The notes under the pieces were generated by a model that made no database searches, was not told the DNA's origin, and was given only the letters and a program-made list of their open reading frames with translations. Shown here piece by piece: positions 25,136 to 32,682 of a stretch of DNA of 52,148 nucleotides; within the stretch, counting starts at the first letter, position 1; every line of letters begins with the position of its first letter. This DNA is from an uncultured Alistipes sp. (GTDB lineage: Bacteria; Bacteroidota; Bacteroidia; Bacteroidales; Rikenellaceae), in contig UQYM01000018.1 of assembly GCA_900545315.1 (NCBI GenBank), positions 1 through 52,148 of the forward strand, written 5' to 3'. The translations under genes and the position numbers were made by a program.

Positions 25136-26191
25136 TTACCTGATGCCTCGCCGATTGAGTGCACGGGCATAGGCTCGAGCATTACGATTGTGTTCATCCA
25201 ACGTGCGGGCGAAAACATGCGCTCCGGACAGATCGTCTTTGGCGCAAAAATAGAGGTAATCGTGATCCTCATAATCGAGTACGGCATCGATCGCATCAAT
25301 CGACGGCATACAGATCGGACCGGGAGGCAACCCGGGATATTTGTAGGTATTGTACGGAGAATCCACCTCCAAGTGACTGTGCAGAATCCGCCGCAAAGTG
25401 AAATCTTTCACCGCATATTTTACCGTAGGGTCGGCCTGCAAGGCCATTCCGATCCGTAACCGATTCAGATAGACCCCAGCGACACGAGGCATCTCAGCCA
25501 CACGTTTGGTCTCTTCATAGACAATGGAGGCCAATGTATAGATCTCCTCACGACTCAACCCACAGCGAGCCAACTTCGATTCGCGCGATGCCCAGAAACG
25601 ATCCGACTCCTTTTTCATCCTCTGCAAAAAGGCCTCAGGAGTTGTATTCCAATAGAACTCGTAGGTATTGGGGATAAACAGCGTGAAGAGGGTTTGTGAA
25701 GTCAATCCATACGGCTTGGCCAATGAATCGGAGGTCAACGCTTTGATCCAAGTCAACGAATCCGGCTCCAACTTGCGAGCCAGCACACCGGCCAAACGTT
25801 CGGGAGTGCGCAGATTATTGAAGGTGACCCGTACCGGGGTTTGGCGTCCGCTCTTCAACACATTGATCAAAGAGGCGTAACTGGTCCCAGCCTTCAGTTG
25901 ATAACGTCCCGGATTGATTGACGAATCCAGTCCACGGGAGCGGGCCCACCTCTCGAAACGTTTCGGATTGTGTAAAACCTTTTTCGACTCTAACGAATCA
26001 ATCAACGTTGCAAAATCACTGCCGGTCGGCACCAACAATACAGCGTCGGAATCGATCGCACGTCCCAAATAATAGGTCCCAAGCCGATACCCGGGAATCA
26101 TCGCCAGCACGATCAAAACCAATACGCCCAATCCGACCCACTGCACAGGCCGCAATCCATTTCGAGAAGATTTATCTTTGTCTTTTGCCAT
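25136..26191 (-). CDS. mltG: Endolytic murein transglycosylase MltG
   Basis: Membrane-anchored lytic transglycosylase (YceG family) thought to cut nascent glycan strands and end their growth. The start at 26191 (MAKDKDKSSRNG) gives 351 residues; a GTG two codons upstream is possible. A single TM helix spans about 17-38, a LysM-like segment about 50-115, and the YceG catalytic domain the rest. In LASIVYEETKRVAEMPRVAG, Glu227 aligns with E. coli catalytic Glu218, while the Glu two residues before it in E. coli (VEKET) is Tyr here. LQADPTVKYAV, SPYNTYKYPGLPPGPI and 'HVFARTLDEHN' are further family signatures. It is monocistronic with a strong terminator. Confidence 0.94.
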   Translation of the reverse strand: MAKDKDKSSRNGLRPVQWVGLGVLVLIVLAMIPGYRLGTYYLGRAIDSDAVLLVPTGSDFATLIDSLESKKVLHNPKRFERWARSRGLDSSINPGRYQLKAGTSYASLINVLKSGRQTPVRVTFNNLRTPERLAGVLARKLEPDSLTWIKALTSDSLAKPYGLTSQTLFTLFIPNTYEFYWNTTPEAFLQRMKKESDRFWASRESKLARCGLSREEIYTLASIVYEETKRVAEMPRVAGVYLNRLRIGMALQADPTVKYAVKDFTLRRILHSHLEVDSPYNTYKYPGLPPGPICMPSIDAIDAVLDYEDHDYLYFCAKDDLSGAHVFARTLDEHNRNARAYARALNRRGIR

Positions 26192-26502
26192 ATTCACAAT
26201 TTAACATGTATCCTCCGGGTACTCACTCTCCGGACAATCGGTCAAACGACACCCCTCCAAGCCACCCGAACCATTGTTTGACTTGCTCAGCTATCCAATG
26301 TTCTCCGAGTGCTTAGCCCCATTATTGCAGGAAACTTTCGCTCCTCAATCGCTAAAAGCACGATGGGTGACGATGTAGCTTTCCGCACAAACAGTCTCTG
26401 ACGCAGGCCGGAACAAAAGTAATAAAATTACCTCAATCTTTTTTGACAGGCCATACTACGCTGATCACCCAGTCCACTTTAGGCCAGCGCTCATCATCTC
26501 CA
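26192..26502. other. Non-coding gap upstream of mltG
   Basis: About 310 nt between mltG and the terminator of the next minus-strand gene. It presumably holds the mltG promoter, but I see no consensus box and no other feature. Confidence 0.4.
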
Positions 26503-26546
26503 CAAAAAAAAGACGTTCCGATCGTCATTCTACGATCAGAACGTCC
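26503..26546 (-). terminator. Intrinsic terminator of the 26575-27864 lipoprotein gene
   Basis: On the minus strand a 13-bp stem (GACGTTCTGATCG with its partner, one G-U pair) and a 7-nt loop are followed by a run of eight T. It lies 29 nt past the stop. Confidence 0.88.
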
Positions 26547-26574
26547 CAAAATCGAAATAATTGTATGGTATGAA

Positions 26575-27864
26575 TTAAGGCACGATTTTTACCGGCACCT
26601 TGATAGTAGCCTGAATGGTCGGCTGAGGGTTCGAACTGTCGATACTTGCAACTGTTGAGTATTGGAAAGTGAGCAACAGCTGATAATCACCCGCAATCGG
26701 TGTCGAATAGAAACGTTGTTGCAGGTAATTGGTCTCCGGAGCAATCACCACGTTCGAAATCACATCCGGTCCCGTTTCATCCGGAATCGTATTCTTCACC
26801 TGGAAAACAGCCCGATACGACGACGAGGCATTCTCTCCGGCTGCATTCTGCACGCTAAAATTGCGTTGCACAATGATCGGCAGATATTCACCTTCGTTGT
26901 GTCGGGTAAACAGTTCGGCCGTAACCCCAATTTGTGCCAAATAGTCCCCCAACGGCAAATTCTGCGTCCGGTCTGTCGGCCATTCCGAGAGTTTATACTC
27001 CACTGCGTCAGGTACCGTATATTCCGTCCGGAAAAAACGAATCGTCTTCGTCACGGTCACCTCATTGCCACCGATGCGATCCAACAACGTCACCTCCAAG
27101 GTTACCGGCACATATTGGGCCCCCTCGTCAAACTCCAACGCCGTGCTGTTGGCCACAATACTCCATTTCATCCCCGAAGCATCCGTCGTCAAGGTAAATT
27201 GATCGGCCTTATCTCCCGTCAAAACTGCCTCCTTGACAGAGACCGTTCCCATATCAAACAGCGTTGAGCTCCCTTCGGAGATCGGTTGCGCCACTAATTG
27301 CGTCGAAACCGTAATTGGCATATTCGTGGTCGTACTCATGTAGGTACAGGATGACGGACCGTTCAGTGCCACCATATCCTGCGTCAACTTCACATAACTG
27401 TTCACCACAGCCACCGATGTAGAGGTCATCTGTACCGAATCGCCTCGTGCATCCACATAGGACAAAATCAGTGCAATCTTGGCATCGGTATAGTACGCTC
27501 CTTCCGCCACCTGAACCGTAGCCAACCACTGTCCGTCCAGTACATCACCCTGCGTATTCTTGTCCGGTTGAAGATCTGTCAACGTAAACTCCGGGATCGA
27601 GGTACCGTATGTGGCCCGCGTGATTTGTGAAGCGATGACATCCAGGGAGAGATCATCCAACTTGGGCACATAATTCGACGGATTGATCCGAAACGGAATC
27701 TGTATAGCCGAACCATTCTGAACCTCAATTTCACTCTTCAACAACACGATACCGGTTGGAATCGGATTTTTCAACGTGTCGATATCGTCTTTCATCTTCT
27801 GGCACCCCGACAAGACAAGCGCCCAGCAAATCAGACATATGCCTGCAAAACCTACTCTTTTCAT
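26575..27864 (-). CDS. Large lipoprotein of unknown function, Ig-like repeats
   Basis: A 429-residue lipoprotein: signal MKRVGFAGICLICWALVLSGC with lipobox LSGC, then QKMKDDIDTLKN. The mature part is almost wholly beta. It shows at least three domain-sized units with similar strand patterns, for example IVLLKSEIEVQNGSAIQIPFRI, DAKIALILSYVDARGDSVQMTS, YVPVTLEVTLLDRIGGNEVTVTKTI and DYQLLLTFQYSTVASIDSSNPQPTIQATIKVPV. This suggests tandem Ig/cadherin-like sandwiches. Such proteins in Bacteroidota are often surface adhesins or glycan-system accessories, but no partner gene is adjacent, and I do not recognise the family. It is monocistronic with a strong terminator. Function unknown. Confidence 0.78.
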   Translation of the reverse strand: MKRVGFAGICLICWALVLSGCQKMKDDIDTLKNPIPTGIVLLKSEIEVQNGSAIQIPFRINPSNYVPKLDDLSLDVIASQITRATYGTSIPEFTLTDLQPDKNTQGDVLDGQWLATVQVAEGAYYTDAKIALILSYVDARGDSVQMTSTSVAVVNSYVKLTQDMVALNGPSSCTYMSTTTNMPITVSTQLVAQPISEGSSTLFDMGTVSVKEAVLTGDKADQFTLTTDASGMKWSIVANSTALEFDEGAQYVPVTLEVTLLDRIGGNEVTVTKTIRFFRTEYTVPDAVEYKLSEWPTDRTQNLPLGDYLAQIGVTAELFTRHNEGEYLPIIVQRNFSVQNAAGENASSSYRAVFQVKNTIPDETGPDVISNVVIAPETNYLQQRFYSTPIAGDYQLLLTFQYSTVASIDSSNPQPTIQATIKVPVKIVP

Positions 27865-28120
27865 CTACTTAACAAATTGATAATTGTAAAATTCAGCGCT
27901 AAGATAATCGCACAAAAATAATGGTTTCAACCATACGATCGTTCAAAACGCACATAACTAAAACCATCTTTTGCCGCCGTGTCATACGATTTCCACGCTG
28001 TCACTCTGTCCAAGTTTTTTTATCCTGTCAAACCCCATGCCCGGTACGGATCCGCTCCTCCAGGCACACATCCCGACAACTATAACACACCGTACCCTCA
28101 ACGTTTTTTGCCGAAGGGAA
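27865..28120. other. Non-coding gap before the SRP RNA
   Basis: About 256 nt between divergent transcripts with no gene or hairpin that I would defend. Confidence 0.4.
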
Positions 28121-28151
28121 TTTGCATTTGCCCCAAAAAAAGCTACCTTTG
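28121..28151 (+). promoter_or_regulatory. Promoter of the SRP RNA gene
   Basis: TTTG (28121-28124), exactly 19 nt, TACCTTTG (28144-28151): perfect Bacteroidota consensus. The expected start, 5-7 nt downstream, coincides with the first paired base of the SRP RNA at 28156. Confidence 0.82.
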
Positions 28152-28155
28152 CAGC

Positions 28156-28259
28156 GGGTAAGTCTTATACGACCAGCTCCTGCTGAATCCCCCAGGGTCG
28201 GAAGACAGCAAGGGTAGGCGGTTGTAGCGGTGCGATATAAGTAGCTTACCCTTTTTTTT
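28156..28259 (+). ncRNA. ffs: Small (bacterial) signal recognition particle RNA
   Basis: About 96-nt RNA. The conserved apical domain that binds Ffh is present: CCCCCAGGGTCGGAAGACAG followed by CAAGGGTAGG, containing the GGAA-type tetraloop and the asymmetric loop. The ends pair: GGGTAAG (28156-28162) with CTTACCC (28245-28251). A run of eight T follows, serving as its own terminator. Ffh and FtsY, its protein partners, are not in the window. It is an independent transcript between two unrelated genes. Confidence 0.93.
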
Positions 28260-28304
28260 ATTTCAGCAAATTGTGGTAACTTCGATCCGTTATTACCTTG
28301 CCCT

Positions 28305-28910
28305 ATGCTGATCAGAATCTATCCGGAAAATCCCAACGAAAAAGCCATTGCCCAAGTGGTGGAAATCCTGCAACACGACGGCGTAATCATCTATCCTACG
28401 GACAGTGTCTATGCCTTCGGCTGTTCGCTGCGCAGCAACCGTGCCATCGAACGTCTGCGTACCCTAACCGGTAAGCAGGGTAATGATTTTTCGATCATCT
28501 GTGCAGATCTGAGCGGTATCGCCACCTACGCCCGTGTGGACAACCCCGTTTTCAAATTGATGAAGCGCAATCTGCCCGGACCGTTCACCTTTCTGCTCAA
28601 CGCCTCAAGCAAGGTTCCCGACAAATACCTCGAACGTAAAAAAACGGTCGGGGTCCGCATTCCGGACAACGCGATTCCGGTTGCAATTGTCAAGGCCCTG
28701 GGCAACCCGTTGGTTACCGCCTCGGTCAAAACCCCGGATAACGAAACCGAATACACCACCGACCCCTCATTGCTGAACGACCTCTACGGAGAACGGGTCG
28801 ATGCAGTGATCGATGGTGGCTACGGCCATCTCGACCCCACTACCGTGGTCGATTGCACAGGCGATGAACCCGAAATTGTCCGGGAAGGAATCGGCGAACT
28901 CATCTTTTAA
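28305..28910 (+). CDS. Sua5/YciO/YrdC-family threonylcarbamoyl-AMP synthase
   Basis: A 201-residue YrdC-fold protein, likely making L-threonylcarbamoyladenylate from Thr, bicarbonate and ATP for the t6A37 tRNA modification. Signatures are GVIIYPTDSVYAFGC (about 26-40), ERLRTLTGKQGNDFSIIC (51-68), NLPGPFTFLLNAS, KTVGVRIPDN, and LVTASVKTPDNETEYT. It lacks the C-terminal Sua5 extension, so it is of TsaC/YciO size. The KRxx(K) residues of the nucleotide site are replaced by GKQGNDFS, a feature of the YciO-like branch whose activity is less well established. It starts right after the SRP RNA and leads a plus-strand run of four genes. Confidence 0.82.
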   Translation: MLIRIYPENPNEKAIAQVVEILQHDGVIIYPTDSVYAFGCSLRSNRAIERLRTLTGKQGNDFSIICADLSGIATYARVDNPVFKLMKRNLPGPFTFLLNASSKVPDKYLERKKTVGVRIPDNAIPVAIVKALGNPLVTASVKTPDNETEYTTDPSLLNDLYGERVDAVIDGGYGHLDPTTVVDCTGDEPEIVREGIGELIF

Positions 28911-28939
28911 TTTAACCCGCAACAATTGGCTACGTAACA

Positions 28940-29542
28940 ATGGCACTACAATCTCCATACAAAACGCAGACTCCCCCCGCGCTAAAAAAGGCGGTTTGGC
29001 GTGAAGCGGCTACCGGTGGCCTCTATTTGGGTCTTGTTTTGATCCTCATCATGGTGATCGGTTATTTAGGGCGCACAAATCACAGTCTGGACTTTGTGCC
29101 TGCTCTGCTCAATTTTGCCGCGCTAATTCTGTTCATCTATTTCTACGCTCGAAAGGTATCACGCCTCTACACCACCGGCTTTTATTATCCGCAAAGCCTG
29201 GCGTTTATTCTCAAGATGATGCTTTTTGCCGGCGTGCTGGCAGGCATCGGACAATTTATTCTGCAGAATTATGTCGACCCCACATATTACGACAAACTAA
29301 TCGAATCCACCTTGAAAGAGGGCGGGTTCGACCAGCAAAATATCGATCTGACGATGGCTGCCGGCGTCATGAAAAATCCAATTGTTATGGCCCTGAGCGG
29401 CGCTATCAGCATGCTGCTCTACGGCGGAATGATCGGGGTATTCGTTTCGGCATTCGTTAAACGGCCACCGGTCACCCCTCCCTCGTCACAACAACCCGAC
29501 GACAATACCGATAATTCTTCAGCCAATGGCAACAACCAATAA
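28940..29542 (+). CDS. DUF4199 membrane protein
   Basis: A 200-residue integral membrane protein of the DUF4199 family, common in Bacteroidota and of unknown function. Four TM helices are visible: about 24-44 (GGLYLGLVLILIMVIGYLG), 55-70, 90-112 and 150-172 (MALSGAISMLLYGGMIGVFVSAFV). A lumenal/periplasmic helix (DPTYYDKLIESTLKEGGFDQQNID) lies between TM3 and TM4. The C-terminal 25 residues are Pro/Asn/Ser-rich. Its last 17 nt overlap the start of the glycosyltransferase gene, so the two are translationally coupled. This pairing of DUF4199 with a DPM1-like glycosyltransferase is, as I recall, widely conserved in the phylum, implying a shared task at the membrane. Confidence 0.85.
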   Translation: MALQSPYKTQTPPALKKAVWREAATGGLYLGLVLILIMVIGYLGRTNHSLDFVPALLNFAALILFIYFYARKVSRLYTTGFYYPQSLAFILKMMLFAGVLAGIGQFILQNYVDPTYYDKLIESTLKEGGFDQQNIDLTMAAGVMKNPIVMALSGAISMLLYGGMIGVFVSAFVKRPPVTPPSSQQPDDNTDNSSANGNNQ

Positions 29543-31082
29543 TCTAAACATCTCTGTGGTCGTTCCTCTCTACAACGAAGAGGAGTCTCTACCCGAATTG
29601 CACGCCTGGATTCGCCGGGTAATGACCGCAAACAATTACACATACGAAATCATCTTTGTCGATGACGGCAGCAGCGATAACTCCTGGAATGTCGTCCGTT
29701 CGCTTCAACGTCGCGATTCCAACATCCGCGGCATCCGTTTCCGTCGCAACTATGGCAAATCGGCCGCCCTCTACTGCGGTTTCGAAGCTGCCCGCGGCGA
29801 GGTGGTCATTACCATGGATGCAGACCTGCAAGACTCACCAGACGAGATTCCCGACCTGTATCGCATGATCAAGCTCGAACGCTACGATCTGGTCAGCGGC
29901 TGGAAAAAACGTCGCCACGATCCGCTGGGGAAAACACTGCCGAGCAAATTCTTCAACTTCTGCGCACGTTTGGCTTCGGGCATCAAGTTGCACGATTTCA
30001 ACTGCGGTTTGAAAGCCTACCGCAATAAGGTGATCAAGAGCATTGAGGTCTATGGCGAAATGCACCGCTTCATCCCGCTGCTGGCCAAAAGCGCCGGATT
30101 CCGCCATATCGGGGAGAAGGTGGTGCACCATCAGGCCCGCAAATATGGTAAGTCGAAGTTCGGATGGGAACGTATGATCAAAGGATATCTCGATTTGATC
30201 ACCGTCATGTTCATGTCCAAATTCGGCAAGAGCCCGATGTATTTCTTCGGCGGACTCGGGACATTGATGTTCCTGGTCGGTGGCGGCACAACCATCGCTC
30301 TGATTGCCGAAAAGCTCTACAAACAGGCCCACCTGTTGCCTATTCGTGGAGTGACCGAGCAACCGCTCTTCTTTATCGCCATCACAGCAGTAATTATCGG
30401 CGTACAGCTCTTTTTGGCCGGCTTTATCGGCGAGTTGATCAACCGTAACTCCGGCGAACGGAACCGTTATCTGATCGACGAACGCCTTGAAGCCTCATCC
30501 GATCAAAATCAAGGAGCAGCACCCACACCCCGCAACTCGTCCGATTCAACGGAACATAAAGATAATCGCAAACGGAATCAAGCCCCTGCAGCCTCCGCTT
30601 CCGAGGGTCGCAACGCCTCCGCCACAGTGGCCGATGAAGGACAAGAAAGTTCAAGGGGTTCTCGGAACAGATCTCGTCGCGGAAAATTTGACAAAAACCG
30701 CAATACTGCGGTAAAACCGGAGACCCGCCAGGCCGAAGTGACTGAGGCCGCAAACAATGCCCCTCAGGAGCAGACCGCAACCGGCAAACCGGCACAAGGG
30801 AAGCCGCAATCACAAGACGCCTCCGCAACGTCGGAGAACACTGCTCCCGGTAAACCGGCACCTGAAGTCCCGGCAACCTCCCAGGCTCGGACCACACCTG
30901 CTAAAGAGACACTCCAAGTAGCAGAAACGAAACCGGCCTCTGAAGCACCTGCAAAACATCAGCCCCGGACCCCAGAGAAATCCCAAGTGGTGTCAGAACC
31001 TGCACCGGCACCTCAGTCGGAAGCAGCACCGGCAAAAGAGCAGCCTGCAGCGCCAGCCGAACGGGATCTTTTCTCCATGTAG
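29526..31082 (+). CDS. GT2 glycosyltransferase (DPM1/GtrB-like) with long disordered tail
   Basis: A 518-residue protein. Residues 7-230 are a GT-A family 2 domain: SVVVPLYNEEESLPEL, FVDDGSSDNSW, the metal-binding MDADLQD (D98, D100), and the DPM1-like HDFNCGLKAYR segment. Two TM helices follow (about 239-260 and 281-303, then GELINRNSGERNRYLIDERL), as in the polyprenyl-phosphate glycosyltransferases GtrB/ArnC. Residues about 321-518 are a low-complexity tail rich in Ala, Pro, Glu, Thr and Gln with a basic patch RNRSRRGKFDKNRN (about 383-396). It contains recurrent 'GKPA' units. The catalytic part probably makes a lipid-linked sugar at the cytoplasmic face. The tail is unusually long for the family. 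Confidence 0.9.
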   Translation: MATTNNLNISVVVPLYNEEESLPELHAWIRRVMTANNYTYEIIFVDDGSSDNSWNVVRSLQRRDSNIRGIRFRRNYGKSAALYCGFEAARGEVVITMDADLQDSPDEIPDLYRMIKLERYDLVSGWKKRRHDPLGKTLPSKFFNFCARLASGIKLHDFNCGLKAYRNKVIKSIEVYGEMHRFIPLLAKSAGFRHIGEKVVHHQARKYGKSKFGWERMIKGYLDLITVMFMSKFGKSPMYFFGGLGTLMFLVGGGTTIALIAEKLYKQAHLLPIRGVTEQPLFFIAITAVIIGVQLFLAGFIGELINRNSGERNRYLIDERLEASSDQNQGAAPTPRNSSDSTEHKDNRKRNQAPAASASEGRNASATVADEGQESSRGSRNRSRRGKFDKNRNTAVKPETRQAEVTEAANNAPQEQTATGKPAQGKPQSQDASATSENTAPGKPAPEVPATSQARTTPAKETLQVAETKPASEAPAKHQPRTPEKSQVVSEPAPAPQSEAAPAKEQPAAPAERDLFSM

Positions 31083-31248
31083 CCTCGGGAACGAGAACTG
31101 GGCTTTGTTATAGTGCAACCCATCATGACTAAACGGCACATAACACAACTAGAACGATTCCAAAATAAGGGTGTATTTTGGCTCCAGTCCGCAGCTGCTT
31201 GTGTAGCCGTATTGATATAAATCTAAACTAAATTTCAAAAATCAACAT

Positions 31249-31728
31249 ATGATTCAACGCATACAAACGCTATATCTGCTTTTAGCTACTGTTTTTACAG
31301 GGCTGCTGCTGTTCGTACCTTTGGCCACCAGTGATGTGAGCGGCATGCATATCGATCTGACCGCTTGGGGAGTCTATGTAACCGAATTAACCAACAATGC
31401 GGTCATCAATGAGGTTGTTACCTTTCCCTGGTTCGGAATTCTGTTAACCGTAACCACGCTGCTGCCATTTGTCACAATCTTTCTGTACAAAAAACGCAAA
31501 GTACAGATGTTGCTCTGCATCATCGAGATCGTATTGCTGGTCATTTCAGCCGGCGTATTGATTTACCTCCAACGGATCGACTTACCGATCGCAGAGATGC
31601 CTCAACCCAAATTCGTCATGTTGTCACAAAGCGGGTTACTGTTGCTGAGCATTGTATCGGTCTGGATCGCCCGCCGACGCATTGCCAAAGATGAAGCACT
31701 GGTACGCTCTCTGGACCGCATTCGTTAG
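31249..31728 (+). CDS. DUF4293 membrane protein
   Basis: A 159-residue integral membrane protein beginning MIQRIQTLYLLLATVFTGLLLF, the very conserved opening of the DUF4293 family. Four TM helices are seen (about 7-25, 60-80, 86-106, 122-140), with a short extracytoplasmic loop between the first two and a basic C-terminus (ARRRIAKDEALVRSLDRIR). The function is unknown across Bacteroidota; the family commonly lies near rho or housekeeping genes. It is separated by 166 nt from the glycosyltransferase, so it may have its own promoter. It ends 22 nt before a strong hairpin. Confidence 0.85.
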   Translation: MIQRIQTLYLLLATVFTGLLLFVPLATSDVSGMHIDLTAWGVYVTELTNNAVINEVVTFPWFGILLTVTTLLPFVTIFLYKKRKVQMLLCIIEIVLLVISAGVLIYLQRIDLPIAEMPQPKFVMLSQSGLLLLSIVSVWIARRRIAKDEALVRSLDRIR

Positions 31729-31750
31729 CCAATTTTCAGCCTCAAAATAG

Positions 31751-31790
31751 ATTAAGGGCAGTATCACATGATACTGCCCTTAATTTTATC
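31751..31790. terminator. Bidirectional terminator after DUF4293
   Basis: A perfect 16-bp inverted repeat, ATTAAGGGCAGTATCA (31751-31766) and its complement (31769-31784), with TTTT nearby on the plus strand. It lies between convergent transcripts; the following 230 nt up to the lolA-like gene hold no feature that I can support. Confidence 0.8.
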
Positions 31791-32020
31791 TTGCCAATGT
31801 TTAACGTTATCATCGAATTTTCTGTCTTTCTCATCCTCTTGAGCGTTCCCATAGAAAATACAAGGCAGGTAAATGCGCGCTCAAGACAAGAAAGGGGGAA
31901 GCCTCTCCCCCTCGACTATTATGTTACAGATGGATCCGACAATTCCAGTCACACTAACTCTACAGTAGGAACGGTACTACGTCATCCTTACAGCGACCTT
32001 CATTGCATCTGCTGATGCAC

Positions 32021-32671
32021 CTATCGGAAATCGATAACCTCGACTCCAGGATGTTTCGACCGATCGAAAGTAAACATGGATGAACTTACCGGAACATTCG
32101 GCTTCAAATTTCGAATCGAAATTCCAACCGTGTCTGATTCATTTCGAATGATAAAACTTGCCTTCACGGGAAGTTTGGTCGTGGGATCCAACTCCAGCTG
32201 GATCGACGAAAAGTCCGAATCGGGTGATTTTGGGGTTAACTTCACCACCTCTAACTGCTTACCGTTAACTAACTGCGTTCCGCGATAGATGTGGTTGAAA
32301 TCCTGGTCATACATGCGCAGAAAACGGACAAAATAGGCTACCAGATTGTTCCCGTTCGGATCCAAAGACTCGATGGTTACCTCTTTATTGGAAGGAATAT
32401 AGGTCTGACAGATTTTACCATCACAGTACACCTCCAAATCGGGCATTTTCACCCGATAACAATTGCCACTGACCACGACAGTACCGGATGTCTGAGCCGT
32501 TCCCTGCATCGCAAAGGCAAAGGAGATTTCGTAGCTTTTATACGAAGCCAAACGTGCCGTCATTCCATCCAACAGCTGTTTGGATTTTGGATCGGCCGAA
32601 ACCAGATTGCAGGTCAATCCCAACAAGACAGCCAGTAAAACCGAACGCCAATTTCGCATATGAAAAGCCAT
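32021..32671 (-). CDS. LolA-like outer-membrane lipoprotein carrier family protein
   Basis: A 216-residue periplasmic protein with signal peptide MAFHMRNWRSVLLAVLLGLTCNLVSA (ATG at 32659 is an alternative start). The mature domain follows the LolA/LolB plan of an unclosed beta-barrel: LLDGMTARLASYKSYEISFAFA, GTVVVSGNCYRVKMPDLEVYCDGKICQTYIPSNKEVTIES, VVKLTPKS and the closing 'PNVPVSSSMFTFDRSKHPGVEVIDFR'. That last stretch is the typical ending 'f.f..p.gv.vvd.r'. It should shuttle lipoproteins or another lipid across the periplasm. It starts 11 nt after ftsK, an arrangement common in Bacteroidota. Specific LolA activity is inferred from fold and context. Confidence 0.85.
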   Translation of the reverse strand: MAFHMRNWRSVLLAVLLGLTCNLVSADPKSKQLLDGMTARLASYKSYEISFAFAMQGTAQTSGTVVVSGNCYRVKMPDLEVYCDGKICQTYIPSNKEVTIESLDPNGNNLVAYFVRFLRMYDQDFNHIYRGTQLVNGKQLEVVKLTPKSPDSDFSSIQLELDPTTKLPVKASFIIRNESDTVGISIRNLKPNVPVSSSMFTFDRSKHPGVEVIDFR

Positions 32672-32682
32672 ATCCCAACAAT

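Noticed and set aside
27971..28186. Small plus-strand frames upstream of and into the SRP RNA
   Set aside because: They end within the RNA gene and its promoter; no protein-like features.
29526..31082. GT2 tail as a separate downstream gene
   Set aside because: The frame is continuous from the catalytic domain, with no internal start preceded by a plausible signal; it reads as one protein.
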